Part shown: positions 24,900-34,349 of the stretch, piece after piece
Layout: the number at the start of each line of letters is the position of its first letter
Position numbering within the stretch: the stretch's first letter is position 1
DNA from: Sphingomonas sp.
GTDB lineage: Bacteria > Pseudomonadota > Alphaproteobacteria > Sphingomonadales > Sphingomonadaceae
Direction: 5' to 3'
Assembly (NCBI GenBank): GCA_017418975.1
Contig: JAFOMG010000019.1
Location: 1-64,000 of the forward strand
DNA: 64,000 nucleotides
Notes under the pieces: generated by a model
Databases searched by the model: none
The model's input: only the letters and a program-made list of their open reading frames with translations
Told to the model about the DNA's origin: nothing
Translations under genes and position numbers: made by a program

Positions 24900-26281
24900 G
24901 GGTTCGCGCGCCGAGATCGATGTTCTGGCAGCTGCTGCTGGCCCAGGCGATTCTCGTCCTGTCCCTGGCGGTGTTCCTTCCGGTGCTGCTCGGATATCTT
25001 CTGAACACGACGGCGGATCAGTTCATTTCGGAGCGGCTGAAGCGCGAGGCGCAGGCCATCGCGACGGGCAGGCCCACATGGTGGCAGCAGGCGCGGGGCC
25101 CCAGCTTCCAGGGCAGCCTGCGCATCACCGATACCGGCGCTCTCGACGTCGAGGCCGCCTCGGGCCAGCTGCCCGTCCCCCTTGCCAAGCTCGAACACGG
25201 GGACGGCCCGATATTCTTCAAATATGGCCGCTACGACGTGCTCACGCTCCCGGTCTCGCGGGCGGGGCGTCCGGAATGGATCGTCGTCGCCCAGAATCGC
25301 ACCTATCCGAACCATATCGTCGATAATGTAGTTACATCGTTCCTCGAGCGTTTCATCTGGGTCGTTCCGGCCTCGCTGCTGGCCTCGCTGCTCATCGGGC
25401 TGCTGATCCTCGGCCGGGTGACGGGCCGGTTCCGGCGCACGGCCAGCCAGGCCGATGCGATCGGCCTGGATCATATCGGCCATCGTCTGGAGCCGGCGAG
25501 CGTGCCGCTGGAGGCCGTTCCCCTTGTCCACGCGACCAATCGCGCCCTTGACCGCCTGGAGGCCGGCTATCGCTTCCAGGGCGAGTTCATCGGCAATGTC
25601 GCGCATGAACTGCGCACGCCGCTGGCGCTGATCTCGCTACGCCTCGAGGCGCTGGATCCCTCTCCCGAACGCGACGCCGTGCAGCTGGGGGTCGAGCGGG
25701 CCAATCGCGTGATCCAGCAGCTGATGGACCTGGCGATCGTGGATCGCCATCACCGCAAGGTCGAGAGCTTCGACCCCGTGGCGCTCGCCGGCGAGGTGGT
25801 CAGCGTGATGGCGCCGCTCGCGCTGCACCGGGATCACGACATCGATTTCACGGCGCCCGCAGGCCAGCATGCCTGGGTCGAAGGGATAATCGGCCTGGTG
25901 CAGATCGCGCTGACGAACCTGATCGACAACGCCGTCCGCCACACGCCGGCAGGCTGCACCGTGTCCGTTCGGGTCGAACCGGACGGCAGCATGATCGTGG
26001 CGGATGACGGCCCCGGCTTTGCCGTCGAGACCCTGGCCAACCAGACGAAGCGCTACCGGAAAGAGGGAACCAATCGAACCGACAGCGCCGGCCTGGGGCT
26101 GTCCATCGTCGAGCGGATCATGGCGGTCTGTGGCGGTTCGCTAGAGATCGACAATATCGTGCCGAACGGAACCCGGTGCGTCGTGAGGCTCCGGGCGTCG
26201 CCCCCTCCCCCGGGCATGGCCGCTTCCGAAGCGCCCGCGAGGCCGCGCGGGAAGAAGGCATGGAGGCCGGCGCCGAAATGA
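24896..26281 (+). CDS. Sensor histidine kinase
   Basis: A 461-residue membrane sensor kinase starting with GTG in the stop of the response regulator. Two transmembrane segments (about residues 9-35 and 155-180) enclose a periplasmic sensor of about 120 residues. The HisKA domain has NVAHELRTPLALISLRLEAL with the phospho-acceptor His, and the HATPase domain shows NLIDNAVRHTP, VADDGPGF and the G2 box AGLGLSIVERIM. It has the QseC-like layout. The signal is unknown. Confidence 0.9.
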   Translation: MRVRAPRSMFWQLLLAQAILVLSLAVFLPVLLGYLLNTTADQFISERLKREAQAIATGRPTWWQQARGPSFQGSLRITDTGALDVEAASGQLPVPLAKLEHGDGPIFFKYGRYDVLTLPVSRAGRPEWIVVAQNRTYPNHIVDNVVTSFLERFIWVVPASLLASLLIGLLILGRVTGRFRRTASQADAIGLDHIGHRLEPASVPLEAVPLVHATNRALDRLEAGYRFQGEFIGNVAHELRTPLALISLRLEALDPSPERDAVQLGVERANRVIQQLMDLAIVDRHHRKVESFDPVALAGEVVSVMAPLALHRDHDIDFTAPAGQHAWVEGIIGLVQIALTNLIDNAVRHTPAGCTVSVRVEPDGSMIVADDGPGFAVETLANQTKRYRKEGTNRTDSAGLGLSIVERIMAVCGGSLEIDNIVPNGTRCVVRLRASPPPPGMAASEAPARPRGKKAWRPAPK

Positions 26282-26405
26282 TGGCCCCTTCCGCAGCCAG
26301 GACGGGTTCCGCCGGGGCCGGATGATCGCCCTCCCCGCCGGTCTGGATCGGTCCGGCGTGCCGCGCTAGGCTGGCCCGGAGCCACCCGGCAACGAAACGA
26401 AGATC

Positions 26406-27065
26406 ATGGCGCGCCTACTCCTCATCGAAGATGATGCCCCCCTGGGCCGCGGCATGCGGGCCGCGCTGGAGGATGCCGGCCATGCGGTCGATTGGGCCAG
26501 GACCGGCGAGGAGGCGTTGCTGGCGTGCCGCAGCGAGGCCTATGGCGTCGTCCTGCTGGATCTCGGCCTCCCCGACGTCTCCGGGCTGGAAGTCCTGCGC
26601 GAGCTCAGGAGCGAGAACCGGCTCGTCCCGGTCATCGTCATCACCGCGCAGGACCGCATCACCCAGCGCATTGCGGGGCTGGATGCCGGTGCCGACGACT
26701 ATCTGGTCAAGCCGCTGGATATCGATGAGCTGACCGCGCGCGTCCGCGCCCAGCTGCGCCGGCGCGACGGACGCGGATCCGATCTGCTCGTCGTCCGCGA
26801 CGTGGCGCTCGACCTGGGAGGGCGCACCGTCCGGCTGCGCGACCAGCCGGTCGCGCTCACCGCCAAGGAATTCCGGATAGCGGCCCTCCTAATGCGCCGG
26901 GCGGGCCGCTTCGTCAGCAAGGCGGAACTCGAAGCGGCGCTGTACGATCAGGATCAGTATATCGAGAGCAATACGGTGGAGGTCGCCATCTCGGCGCTCC
27001 GGCGCAAGCTGGAGCGGGACTTCATCGTCACCGCGCGCGGGCTCGGCTACATGGTCGCGAAATGA
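26406..27065 (+). CDS. OmpR-family response regulator (second system)
   Basis: A 219-residue OmpR/PhoB-type regulator. It has EDDAPLGRGMRAALEDAGH at the start, the phospho-acceptor Asp in VVLLDLGLPDVSG, DDYLVKPLDIDEL, and a winged helix with LTAKEFRIAALLMRRAGRFVSKAELEAALYD and NTVEVAISALRRKLE. It overlaps the downstream kinase by four bases. Together with the kinase it directly precedes an RND efflux operon whose leader contains an 11-bp tandem repeat, so it is the likely regulator of that operon. Confidence 0.9.
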   Translation: MARLLLIEDDAPLGRGMRAALEDAGHAVDWARTGEEALLACRSEAYGVVLLDLGLPDVSGLEVLRELRSENRLVPVIVITAQDRITQRIAGLDAGADDYLVKPLDIDELTARVRAQLRRRDGRGSDLLVVRDVALDLGGRTVRLRDQPVALTAKEFRIAALLMRRAGRFVSKAELEAALYDQDQYIESNTVEVAISALRRKLERDFIVTARGLGYMVAK

Positions 27066-28432
27066 AGGGAAGGATCGGCCGCTCCCTCACTGGCGCGCTC
27101 TATGTCCGCACGCTGCTGCTGGTCGCGGTGACCGGCATGCTGATGGCAGGAGTGCTGTTCGCGATCGTGCGCGCCGACATCAACCAGCGCGCGGACCAGC
27201 AGCTGATCACCGCGACGCACGTGCTGCACCTGCTCATGCGGGAGGAGTTCACGGGGGACGATCCCAATTCGCGGGTGAGCCACGACACGCCCTATCGCCG
27301 GCTGCTCAGCGACGAGGATCTCAGCGCATTCCGCGCCTCGGCCGCGTGGCGCCAGTTCGCCGTCTATCATTTCGGCATCCTGACGGTGCCGCCGACGCGC
27401 GGCGATGTCGGGAAGGGCGTGGCCGCGATACCCGGGTTTCGCACCTTCAGCGTCGGCACCGACAAATGGCGCAGCTACGGCCTTGCGGTTCCCGAGCAAC
27501 GGCTGCTGATCGTGGTGGCGGAGCCGATGCAGGCGCGGGCGGGGCTGATCCTGCGCGTCGGCGAGCAGCTGATCGGTCCGATCATGCTCCTGATCCTCGG
27601 CAGCGCGGTGCTGCTATGGCTCACGCTGCGCCGCGGGCTGTCGGCGGTACAGCAGCTCAGCGCCACGCTCGGCAGCCGGTCCGCGGCCGAGCTGAAGCCG
27701 CTGCACCTCCACACCATGCCGAGCGACCTGGCACCGATCGTCGCCGCGCTGAACGGCCTGCTCGCGCGGGTGCGCGCCGCGATCGAGCACGAACAGGCCT
27801 TTGCCGACCAGGCCGCGCACCAATTGCGCACCCCGCTCGCCGCGCTGAAGCTGCGAGCCCAGCTGCTGCTGCGACGCGCGGCGCCCGACTCCGAGGAGCA
27901 TGCGGCGCTTTCCGATCTGCTGGAGAGCGTGGATCGCGGCAGCGACACGATCACCCAGATGCTGCAGCTCGCCCGGCTCGACGCGACGGCGCTGACCCGG
28001 GAACCGGTCGACCTGCGCGAGCTGGCAAGCGAAGTCATCGCCGATCGGGCGCTGTTCGCGGCGCGGGCCGGTGCCGACTTCTCGCTGACGGCTCCCGACG
28101 TCGCCATCGCATCGACCGACCCGACGCCGTTGCGGGTGGCGCTTGCGACGATCATCGACAATGCCGTGGAGCATGCGGCAAGCGGCGGCACGATCGATGT
28201 GGAGATCCGCGCCGTTTCCGGGCGGCTGGCGCTGGTCGTGAGCGACCGCGGCCCCGGCATGCATCCCGAGCGCCTGTCGGGACCGACGGGCCGGGACGGC
28301 GATCCCCACCCCGGCGGGGGCCTGGGCCTGGCGATCGCCCGGCGGGCCGTGACCGTGCTGGGCGGCGAGCTGCGGCTCGAGAACCGCGGCGACGGGCCGG
28401 GGCTGCGGGCGACGATTTTCCTGCCGGATTGA
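27062..28432 (+). CDS. Sensor histidine kinase (second system)
   Basis: A 456-residue QseC/TctE-type kinase with an N-terminal membrane segment (LLLVAVTGMLMAGVLFAIV), a periplasmic region of about 140 residues, and a second membrane segment (LIGPIMLLILGSAVLLWLTL). The dimerisation/phosphotransfer domain has FADQAAHQLRTPLAALKLRAQLL. The phospho-acceptor motif is H-Q-L rather than the usual H-E-L. The ATPase domain has IIDNAVEHAA, SDRGPGM and a glycine-rich GGGLGLAIARRAV. It precedes the RND operon by about 70 bases. The signal may be a metal or a drug but is not readable. Confidence 0.88.
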   Translation: MKGRIGRSLTGALYVRTLLLVAVTGMLMAGVLFAIVRADINQRADQQLITATHVLHLLMREEFTGDDPNSRVSHDTPYRRLLSDEDLSAFRASAAWRQFAVYHFGILTVPPTRGDVGKGVAAIPGFRTFSVGTDKWRSYGLAVPEQRLLIVVAEPMQARAGLILRVGEQLIGPIMLLILGSAVLLWLTLRRGLSAVQQLSATLGSRSAAELKPLHLHTMPSDLAPIVAALNGLLARVRAAIEHEQAFADQAAHQLRTPLAALKLRAQLLLRRAAPDSEEHAALSDLLESVDRGSDTITQMLQLARLDATALTREPVDLRELASEVIADRALFAARAGADFSLTAPDVAIASTDPTPLRVALATIIDNAVEHAASGGTIDVEIRAVSGRLALVVSDRGPGMHPERLSGPTGRDGDPHPGGGLGLAIARRAVTVLGGELRLENRGDGPGLRATIFLPD

Positions 28433-28438
28433 TCTCCG

Positions 28439-28460
28439 GCATCAGTTTCGCATCAGCTTC
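28439..28460 (+). promoter_or_regulatory. 11-bp tandem repeat upstream of the RND operon
   Basis: GCATCAGTTTC (28439-28449) is followed directly by GCATCAGCTTC (28450-28460), differing at one base. Direct repeats with an 11-base period are the classic binding pattern of OmpR/PhoB-type regulators. The element lies 40 bases before the efflux operon and just after its two-component genes, so it is the candidate binding site of the regulator at 26406. Confidence 0.55.
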
Positions 28461-28501
28461 GCGATCTATCGGCGGCGCATCTCTTGCCGTTCGAGGTGGC
28501 C

Positions 28502-29752
28502 TTGACCGAAACTGCCCTGCCCGCGCAATCGCCTGACGCGCTGCCCCGCAAGCGGCAGGCAGCCTATGTGCTGGCCGGCGCGGCGATCCTGATCGCAGTC
28601 ATCGTGCTGGCGTCGCTGCTGCATCAGCAGGATCCCGATCCGGCGGAGGCGCCCGGCGAACCCGGCATCTTCCAGGCGACCCCGGATCAATATGCCGCCA
28701 TGGAGATCCGCGCGGTGGGAACCGCGGCGGACGGCGCCACTCTCCGCGCGACCGGCACCATCTCGGTCGACGAGGACCGTTCCACGCCGGTGCTGCCGCC
28801 GCTGACCGGACAGGTGACGCGCGTGTTCGTCGAGGCCGGACAGCGCGTAGCGCGCGGCCAGCCCCTGTTCGAAATTCGATCGACCGAGCGCGCCCAGGGC
28901 GCCAACAGCCTGGTCGCAGCCGCCGCCCAGCGCGATACCGCGCGCGCCCAGCTGAGCATCGCCCAGGGCAATGCCCAGCGCGCGGAACTGATCTACAAGA
29001 ACGGCGGCGGCGCGCTGCGCGACTATCAGCAGGCCAAGAGCGAGCTGGTCGCCGCGCAGGCGGCGATGCGCACGGCCGACGCAGCCTATGTGGTGGCGCG
29101 CAACCAGATCGCGATTCAGGGCGGCACGCCGGGCGACATCGCCCGCATCGCCGGGGGCGGGCTTGCCGGCAATGCGATCGTACGCGCGCCGATCGGCGGG
29201 ATCGTCGCCAGCCGCGCGATCAGCGCCGGCCAGTATCTCGGCGCGGGTGCGGACGGGCCGGCGCTGGTGATCACCGATCCGGCCTCGGTATGGCTGGTGG
29301 CCCAGGTGCCCGAGAGCGATGCGGGCCGGGTGCGTGTCGGCGATCAGGTGACGGTGACGACCCCGGCCGCTCCGGGCCGGAGCTTCACCGCACGGGTCCG
29401 CATGGTGGGATCCGCGCTCGATCCCAACACCCATCGCCTGCCCGTGCGCGCGGCCATCGCCAATCCGGACGGCGTGCTCAAGCCGCAGATGTTCGCGAGC
29501 TTCGCGATCGCCGCGCCGGCAAAGGCGGCGCCAGGCACCGCGCTCGTCGTCCCCGCGCAAGCCGTCATCCGCGAAGGCGACACCGCCCGCGTCTGGGTTG
29601 CCCAGCCGGGCCGCCGCCTGGTCGCGCGCAGCGTCACCGTGGCGGAGGGGCCGGGCGACGGCACCATCCGCATCACCGCCGGGCTCCGTGCCGGCGAGCG
29701 GATCGTCACCAGGGGCGCCATCTTCGTCAACGAAGCCGGCATTCCGGGCTGA
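28502..29752 (+). CDS. RND efflux periplasmic adaptor (CzcB/CusB-like)
   Basis: A 416-residue membrane fusion protein. A membrane anchor (AAYVLAGAAILIAVIVLASLL) is followed by barrel, lipoyl (TGQVTRVFVEAGQRVARGQPLFEIRS), coiled-coil hairpin and a second lipoyl half (GNAIVRAPIGGIVASRAISAGQYLGAG). It links the inner-membrane pump to the outer-membrane channel. No ATG is present at the expected start. TTG 28502 with GAGG at about six bases is chosen; GTG 28496 and TTG 28484 are alternatives. It is the first gene of a three-gene CBA-type efflux operon. Confidence 0.87.
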   Translation: MTETALPAQSPDALPRKRQAAYVLAGAAILIAVIVLASLLHQQDPDPAEAPGEPGIFQATPDQYAAMEIRAVGTAADGATLRATGTISVDEDRSTPVLPPLTGQVTRVFVEAGQRVARGQPLFEIRSTERAQGANSLVAAAAQRDTARAQLSIAQGNAQRAELIYKNGGGALRDYQQAKSELVAAQAAMRTADAAYVVARNQIAIQGGTPGDIARIAGGGLAGNAIVRAPIGGIVASRAISAGQYLGAGADGPALVITDPASVWLVAQVPESDAGRVRVGDQVTVTTPAAPGRSFTARVRMVGSALDPNTHRLPVRAAIANPDGVLKPQMFASFAIAAPAKAAPGTALVVPAQAVIREGDTARVWVAQPGRRLVARSVTVAEGPGDGTIRITAGLRAGERIVTRGAIFVNEAGIPG

Positions 29753-29757
29753 TCGCG

Positions 29758-32700
29758 ATGAACCGCCTGGTCGCCTTCGCGCTGCATCAGCGCGTGCTCA
29801 TGGTCCTGCTGCTCGTCGCGATGATCGTCTCGGGCGGCTTCGCCTTCCTGAAGCTCAACATCGAGGCCTATCCCGACCCGGTTCCGCCCGCCGTCGAGAT
29901 CGTCACCCAGAATCCCGGCATCTCGGGCGAGGAGATCGAGCGGAACATCACGATCCCGATCGAAGTGGCGATGGCCGGCATCCCGCACGTCACTTCGGTC
30001 CGCACCATCTCGTTGTTCGGCCTGAGCGACGTGAAGATCCAGTTCAGCTACGACTATACGTTCGAGCAGGCGCAGCAGCAGGTGATCAACCGGCTGAACC
30101 AGATCGACGGGCTCCCGGCCGGCGTGCAGCCCGGCATCTCGCCGGTCAGCCCGATCGGCGAGATCTATCGATACCGCGTCGTCGGGCCGCCGGGCTATTC
30201 GGTGATGGACCTGAAGACGATCCAGGACTGGGTGGTCGAGCGCCGGATCAAGGCAGTGCCGGGCGTGATCGACGTGACCGGCTGGGGCGGCAAGACGCGC
30301 ACCTATGAAGTCGTCATCGACAATGACCGGCTGGTCGCAGAGGGCGTTACCGCCGCCAATGTGATCGACGCGCTCGGCAAGAGCAACGCGAATGTCGGCG
30401 GGCAGACCGTCACCTTCGGGCCCCAGAACGCGATCGTGCGCGGCGTCGCGCTGATCCATTCGGTCGACGACATCAACCGGGTGCTGGTCGGCACGCACGG
30501 CAGCGCCCCGGTCAAGCTCGGCGACGTGGCGACCGTGAAGGTCGGCAACCAGCCGCGGCTCGGCATCGCCGGGCAGGACAAGGACGACGATATCGTCCAG
30601 GGCACCGTGCTGATGTATCGCGGCGCGCAGTCGAGCCCGACGATCAAGGCGGTCGAGAACGCGATCCAGGACATCAACGCGTCCGGAATCCTCCCTCCCG
30701 GCGTAAAGCTCGAGCGGATCTACGACCGTTCCGGCCTGATCGCGCTGACGACCAGCACCGTCATCCGCAACATGATCGAGGGCATCCTCCTCATCTTCTT
30801 CCTGCAATGGCTGTTCCTGGGGAATCTGCGCTCGGCGCTGATCGTGGCGGCGACGATTCCCTTCGCGCTCTGCTTCGCGGTGCTGATCCTCACGGCCCAG
30901 GGGGAGTCGGCGAACCTGTTGTCGGTCGGCGCGCTCGATTTCGGCCTGATCGTCGACGCGACCGTGATCATGGTCGAGAACATCTATCGCCACCTGGTCG
31001 AGCGCAGCCATGCCGTCGAGCGGGGCAGCGGGCATTATACGCCCGGCAACCGGCTCTCCGCGATCCTGAACGGCGCGGGCGAGGTCAATCGCGGCATCTT
31101 CTTCGCCGCCGCGATCATCATCGCCAGCTTCATCCCGCTGTTCACGCTCTCGGGCGTCGAGGGCCATATCTTCGGGCCGATGGCGAAGACCTATGCCTAT
31201 GCCATCGCCGGCGGGCTGATCGCGACCTTCACGGTCTCGCCGGTGCTCGCCGCGCTGCTGCTTCCGGACCGGCTGAGCGAGGTCGAGACCTGGATCGTGC
31301 GCAAGCTGCGCGCCGTCTACGAGCCGGCGGTGCGCTTCGCGATCGCCAATCGGGTGCTGACGCTCGGCGGCGCCGCCGCACTGGTGCTCGCGGCGGGCAC
31401 CACCAGCTTCACGCTCGGCGTCGAGTTCCTCCCCAAGCTGGAGGAAGGCAATATGTGGATACGCGCCACCATGCCCGCCTCCGTCTCGCTCGAGGAAGGG
31501 CAGAAGGTGGTCAACGAGGCGCGCCGGATCATCCGCTCCTATCCCGAGGTGCAGACGGTAGTGTCGCAGCACGGCCGCCCCGACGACGGCACCGACGCGA
31601 CCGGCTTCTTCAACGCCGAATTCTTCACGCCGCTGAAGCCGAGCGACCAATGGCCGCGCGGGATGACCAAGGCGAAGCTGACAGCCGACATGCAGAAGCG
31701 GCTGAGCGATCGCTTCCCCGGCGTCGAGTTCGCCTTCTCCCAATATATCCAGGACAATGTCGAGGAAGCCGCCTCGGGCGTGAAGGGCGCGAACTCGATC
31801 AAGCTGTTCGGCCCCGACCTGGCGACGCTGGAAAAGACGGGCAAGCAGATCGAGGCGGTCATGGCCAAGGTGCCCGGCATCGCCGATCTCGGCATGTTCG
31901 AGCTGCTCGGCCAGCCGACCGTCCAGATAGTCCCCGACCGCGACCGGGCGGCGCGCTACGGCCTGACGCCGGAGGACATCAACCAGGTGGTCCGCGCCGC
32001 GATCGGCGGCGAGGCGGCCGGCGACCTGTACGAGCGCGCCACCGACCGGCATTTCCCGATCGTCGTGCGTCTCCAGCCCGGGCAGCGCGACAGCCTGGAC
32101 AGCATCCGCCGGATCACCGTCGGCGCGCCGGGCGCCAATGGCGCGATGGTGCAGGTGCCGCTCTCCGAAGTCGCCGAGGTGAAGCTGACCACCGGGCCCT
32201 CGTTCGTCTATCGCGAGCATCAGGAGCGCTATGTCCCGATCAAGTTCGCGGTGCGCGGGCGCGATCTCGGCGGCGCGGTGAGCGAGGCGCAACAGGCGGT
32301 CGCGCAGCAGGTCAAGCTGCCGCCCGGCTATCATCTCGAATGGGCCGGCGAGCTCGGCAATCTCGAAAACGCGGTCTCGCGGCTGAAACTGGTGGTGCCG
32401 ATCAGCCTCGGGCTCATCCTCCTGCTGCTCTTCCTGAATTTCGGCTCGGCGATCGACATGCTGCTCGCCGCCTCGGTGATGCCGATGGCGTTGATCGGCG
32501 GGGTGCTGGCCCTCGTGCTGACCGGCACCGCGTTCAGCATCTCGGCCGCGATCGGCTTCGTCGCGCTGCTCGGCATCTCGGTGATGGACGGGATCATCGT
32601 CCTGACCGCCTTCAACCAGGCGATCGACGAAGGCATGGCGCGCGCGCAGGCGCTGGCCCGGGCATGCAGCCAGAGCCTGAGGCCGGTGGTCATGACCTGC

Positions 32701-32898
32701 CTGGTCGCCGCGATCGGGCTGGTGCCGGCGGCCTTCTCCAGCGGCATCGGCAGCCAGGTGCAGAAGCCCTTGGCGATCGTGGTGGTCGGCGGAATGATCC
32801 TGGCGCCGCTCCTGATCCTGCTGGTCCTGCCCGTGCTCGTCGACTTGTTCTCGCGGCACAGGCCTGCCCTCGTCGCCGAAAGGGAGGCCAATTCGTGA
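29758..32898 (+). CDS. RND efflux inner-membrane pump (CzcA/HME-like)
   Basis: A 1046-residue, twelve-helix proton-driven RND transporter. The start MNRLVAFALHQRVLMVLLLVAMIVSGGFAFLKL is typical of the CzcA/CusA branch. TM4 carries the charged relay motif SVGALDFGLIVDATVIMVENIYRHL with two acidic residues. Further signatures are GVEFLPKLEEGNMWIRATMP and MPMALIGGVLALVLTGT. It sits five bases after the adaptor gene and overlaps the outer-membrane factor. The heavy-metal subfamily is suggested by overall resemblance, but the key metal-site methionines were not verified, so drug or metabolite export is possible. Confidence 0.88.
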   Translation: MNRLVAFALHQRVLMVLLLVAMIVSGGFAFLKLNIEAYPDPVPPAVEIVTQNPGISGEEIERNITIPIEVAMAGIPHVTSVRTISLFGLSDVKIQFSYDYTFEQAQQQVINRLNQIDGLPAGVQPGISPVSPIGEIYRYRVVGPPGYSVMDLKTIQDWVVERRIKAVPGVIDVTGWGGKTRTYEVVIDNDRLVAEGVTAANVIDALGKSNANVGGQTVTFGPQNAIVRGVALIHSVDDINRVLVGTHGSAPVKLGDVATVKVGNQPRLGIAGQDKDDDIVQGTVLMYRGAQSSPTIKAVENAIQDINASGILPPGVKLERIYDRSGLIALTTSTVIRNMIEGILLIFFLQWLFLGNLRSALIVAATIPFALCFAVLILTAQGESANLLSVGALDFGLIVDATVIMVENIYRHLVERSHAVERGSGHYTPGNRLSAILNGAGEVNRGIFFAAAIIIASFIPLFTLSGVEGHIFGPMAKTYAYAIAGGLIATFTVSPVLAALLLPDRLSEVETWIVRKLRAVYEPAVRFAIANRVLTLGGAAALVLAAGTTSFTLGVEFLPKLEEGNMWIRATMPASVSLEEGQKVVNEARRIIRSYPEVQTVVSQHGRPDDGTDATGFFNAEFFTPLKPSDQWPRGMTKAKLTADMQKRLSDRFPGVEFAFSQYIQDNVEEAASGVKGANSIKLFGPDLATLEKTGKQIEAVMAKVPGIADLGMFELLGQPTVQIVPDRDRAARYGLTPEDINQVVRAAIGGEAAGDLYERATDRHFPIVVRLQPGQRDSLDSIRRITVGAPGANGAMVQVPLSEVAEVKLTTGPSFVYREHQERYVPIKFAVRGRDLGGAVSEAQQAVAQQVKLPPGYHLEWAGELGNLENAVSRLKLVVPISLGLILLLLFLNFGSAIDMLLAASVMPMALIGGVLALVLTGTAFSISAAIGFVALLGISVMDGIIVLTAFNQAIDEGMARAQALARACSQSLRPVVMTCLVAAIGLVPAAFSSGIGSQVQKPLAIVVVGGMILAPLLILLVLPVLVDLFSRHRPALVAEREANS

Positions 32899-34337
32899 AG
32901 CTGCATCCCGCATTGATGGGCGCGGCCCTGCTCTCGGGCTGCACCGTCGGCCCGGCCTTCACGCCGCCCGCCGCGCCGTCCAGCTCGGGCTATACCCCGG
33001 TCGCACCGTCCGCGGCGATACCCGCCACGGCAAGCACGCCCGGCGAGACGCTCGCGATGGGCGCGGCATTGCCGGCGCGCTGGTGGACGCAATTCGGCAG
33101 CCCGGCATTGGACCGCCTGGTCGACATGGCGCTGGCCGCGAACACCGATGTCGCGATTGCCGACGCCAATCTGCGACAGGCGCGCGCCCAGGCGGCGGCG
33201 GTCGCCGGAAGCCGCCTGCCCGAAGCCGATATCGGCTATCAGGCGTCACGCACCCGCGCGTCGGAATCCCTCTCCGATCCGCTGTCGGAGCCGGGTGTCT
33301 TCCTCTACGGCCTCCACACCACGACGTTGAACATTTCCTATCCGCTCGACCTGTTCGGCGGAACGAAGCGGCGGATCGAATCCGCCCGCGCGACGGCCGA
33401 CGCCACTGCCTTCCGGCTCGAGGCCGCCAGGGCGGCCGTGGCGGCCAACACCGTCCTTGCCGTGATCGAGGAAGCGGCGCTGCGCGAGAAGATCGCGGCC
33501 ACCGAGGCCAGCATCAAGGCCAGCCGCGAAGTGCTGACCCTGCTCCGCGTCCAGCAGGACGCCGGCGCCATCGGCAAGGCGGACGTCGCGGCCCAGGTCG
33601 CCGCGCTGGCCCAGGTCGAAGGGACCCTGCCGGCCCTGACCAAGGCGCTGGGCCATCAACAGGCGGCGCTGTCGATCCTGCTCGGGCGCGAACCCGCCGA
33701 GCCCCTGCCGGCCACGCCCGATCTGGACGCGCTGGTGCTGCCCCCGACCCTGCCCGTCTCGCTGCCGTCCCTGCTGGTCCGGCAGCGCCCCGATGTGCGC
33801 GCCGCCGAAGCGTCGCTGCACGCGGCGAGCGCCGATGTCGGCGTCGCGATCGCCGCGCGCCTGCCGTCGATCAGCCTTAGCGCGTCGGCGGGCGGCCAGG
33901 CGACGCGCTTCGGCGACATGTTCAAGGGCGGCAACCCCTTCTGGTCGCTGATCGGCGGGATCACCCAGCCCCTCTTCCATGGCGGCGCGCTCCGGCAGCA
34001 GCAAAAGGCGGCCGAGGCGGCGTTCGACGGAGCGAAGGCGCAATATCGCGCCGCGGTGCTCGGCGCGTTCGGCGACGTCGCCGACGCCCTCACCGCGCTC
34101 GATGCCGACGCGGCCGCCCTGGCCGCGGCCGAGAAGGCGGACGGCGCGGCGGCCGAGAATCTGGGATATCTCGACTATCAGCTCCGCCTGGGCCAGGTCG
34201 GCACGCTCGCTCTCCTCAACGCGACCGCGACCCGAAGCCAGACCGTCATCGCCCTTGTCGACGCCCGCGCCGCCCGGTTCAGCGACGTGGCGGCGCTGTA
34301 CCTCGCGCTCGGCGGCGACACCGGGCAGGCGCGATAG
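32895..34337 (+). CDS. RND outer-membrane factor, NodT-type lipoprotein
   Basis: A 480-residue outer-membrane channel of the NodT/TolC family that completes the tripartite pump. It starts with GTG overlapping the stop of the pump gene (GTGA). The N-terminus is a lipoprotein signal with lipobox LLSGC, followed by TVGPAFTPP. Duplicated helical segments typical of the family are seen, for example AANTDVAIADANLRQARAQAAAVAGSRLPEADIGYQASRT and RQRPDVRAAEASLHAASADVGVAIAARLPSISLSAS. Confidence 0.9.
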   Translation: MKLHPALMGAALLSGCTVGPAFTPPAAPSSSGYTPVAPSAAIPATASTPGETLAMGAALPARWWTQFGSPALDRLVDMALAANTDVAIADANLRQARAQAAAVAGSRLPEADIGYQASRTRASESLSDPLSEPGVFLYGLHTTTLNISYPLDLFGGTKRRIESARATADATAFRLEAARAAVAANTVLAVIEEAALREKIAATEASIKASREVLTLLRVQQDAGAIGKADVAAQVAALAQVEGTLPALTKALGHQQAALSILLGREPAEPLPATPDLDALVLPPTLPVSLPSLLVRQRPDVRAAEASLHAASADVGVAIAARLPSISLSASAGGQATRFGDMFKGGNPFWSLIGGITQPLFHGGALRQQQKAAEAAFDGAKAQYRAAVLGAFGDVADALTALDADAAALAAAEKADGAAAENLGYLDYQLRLGQVGTLALLNATATRSQTVIALVDARAARFSDVAALYLALGGDTGQAR

Positions 34338-34349
34338 GAGGATGGCGCG

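Noticed and set aside
29344..32913. A 1189-codon open frame opposite the RND pump
   Set aside because: It is antisense to a full-length RND transporter with all family motifs. Its composition (HDRQ-rich) is typical of reverse-strand artefacts.
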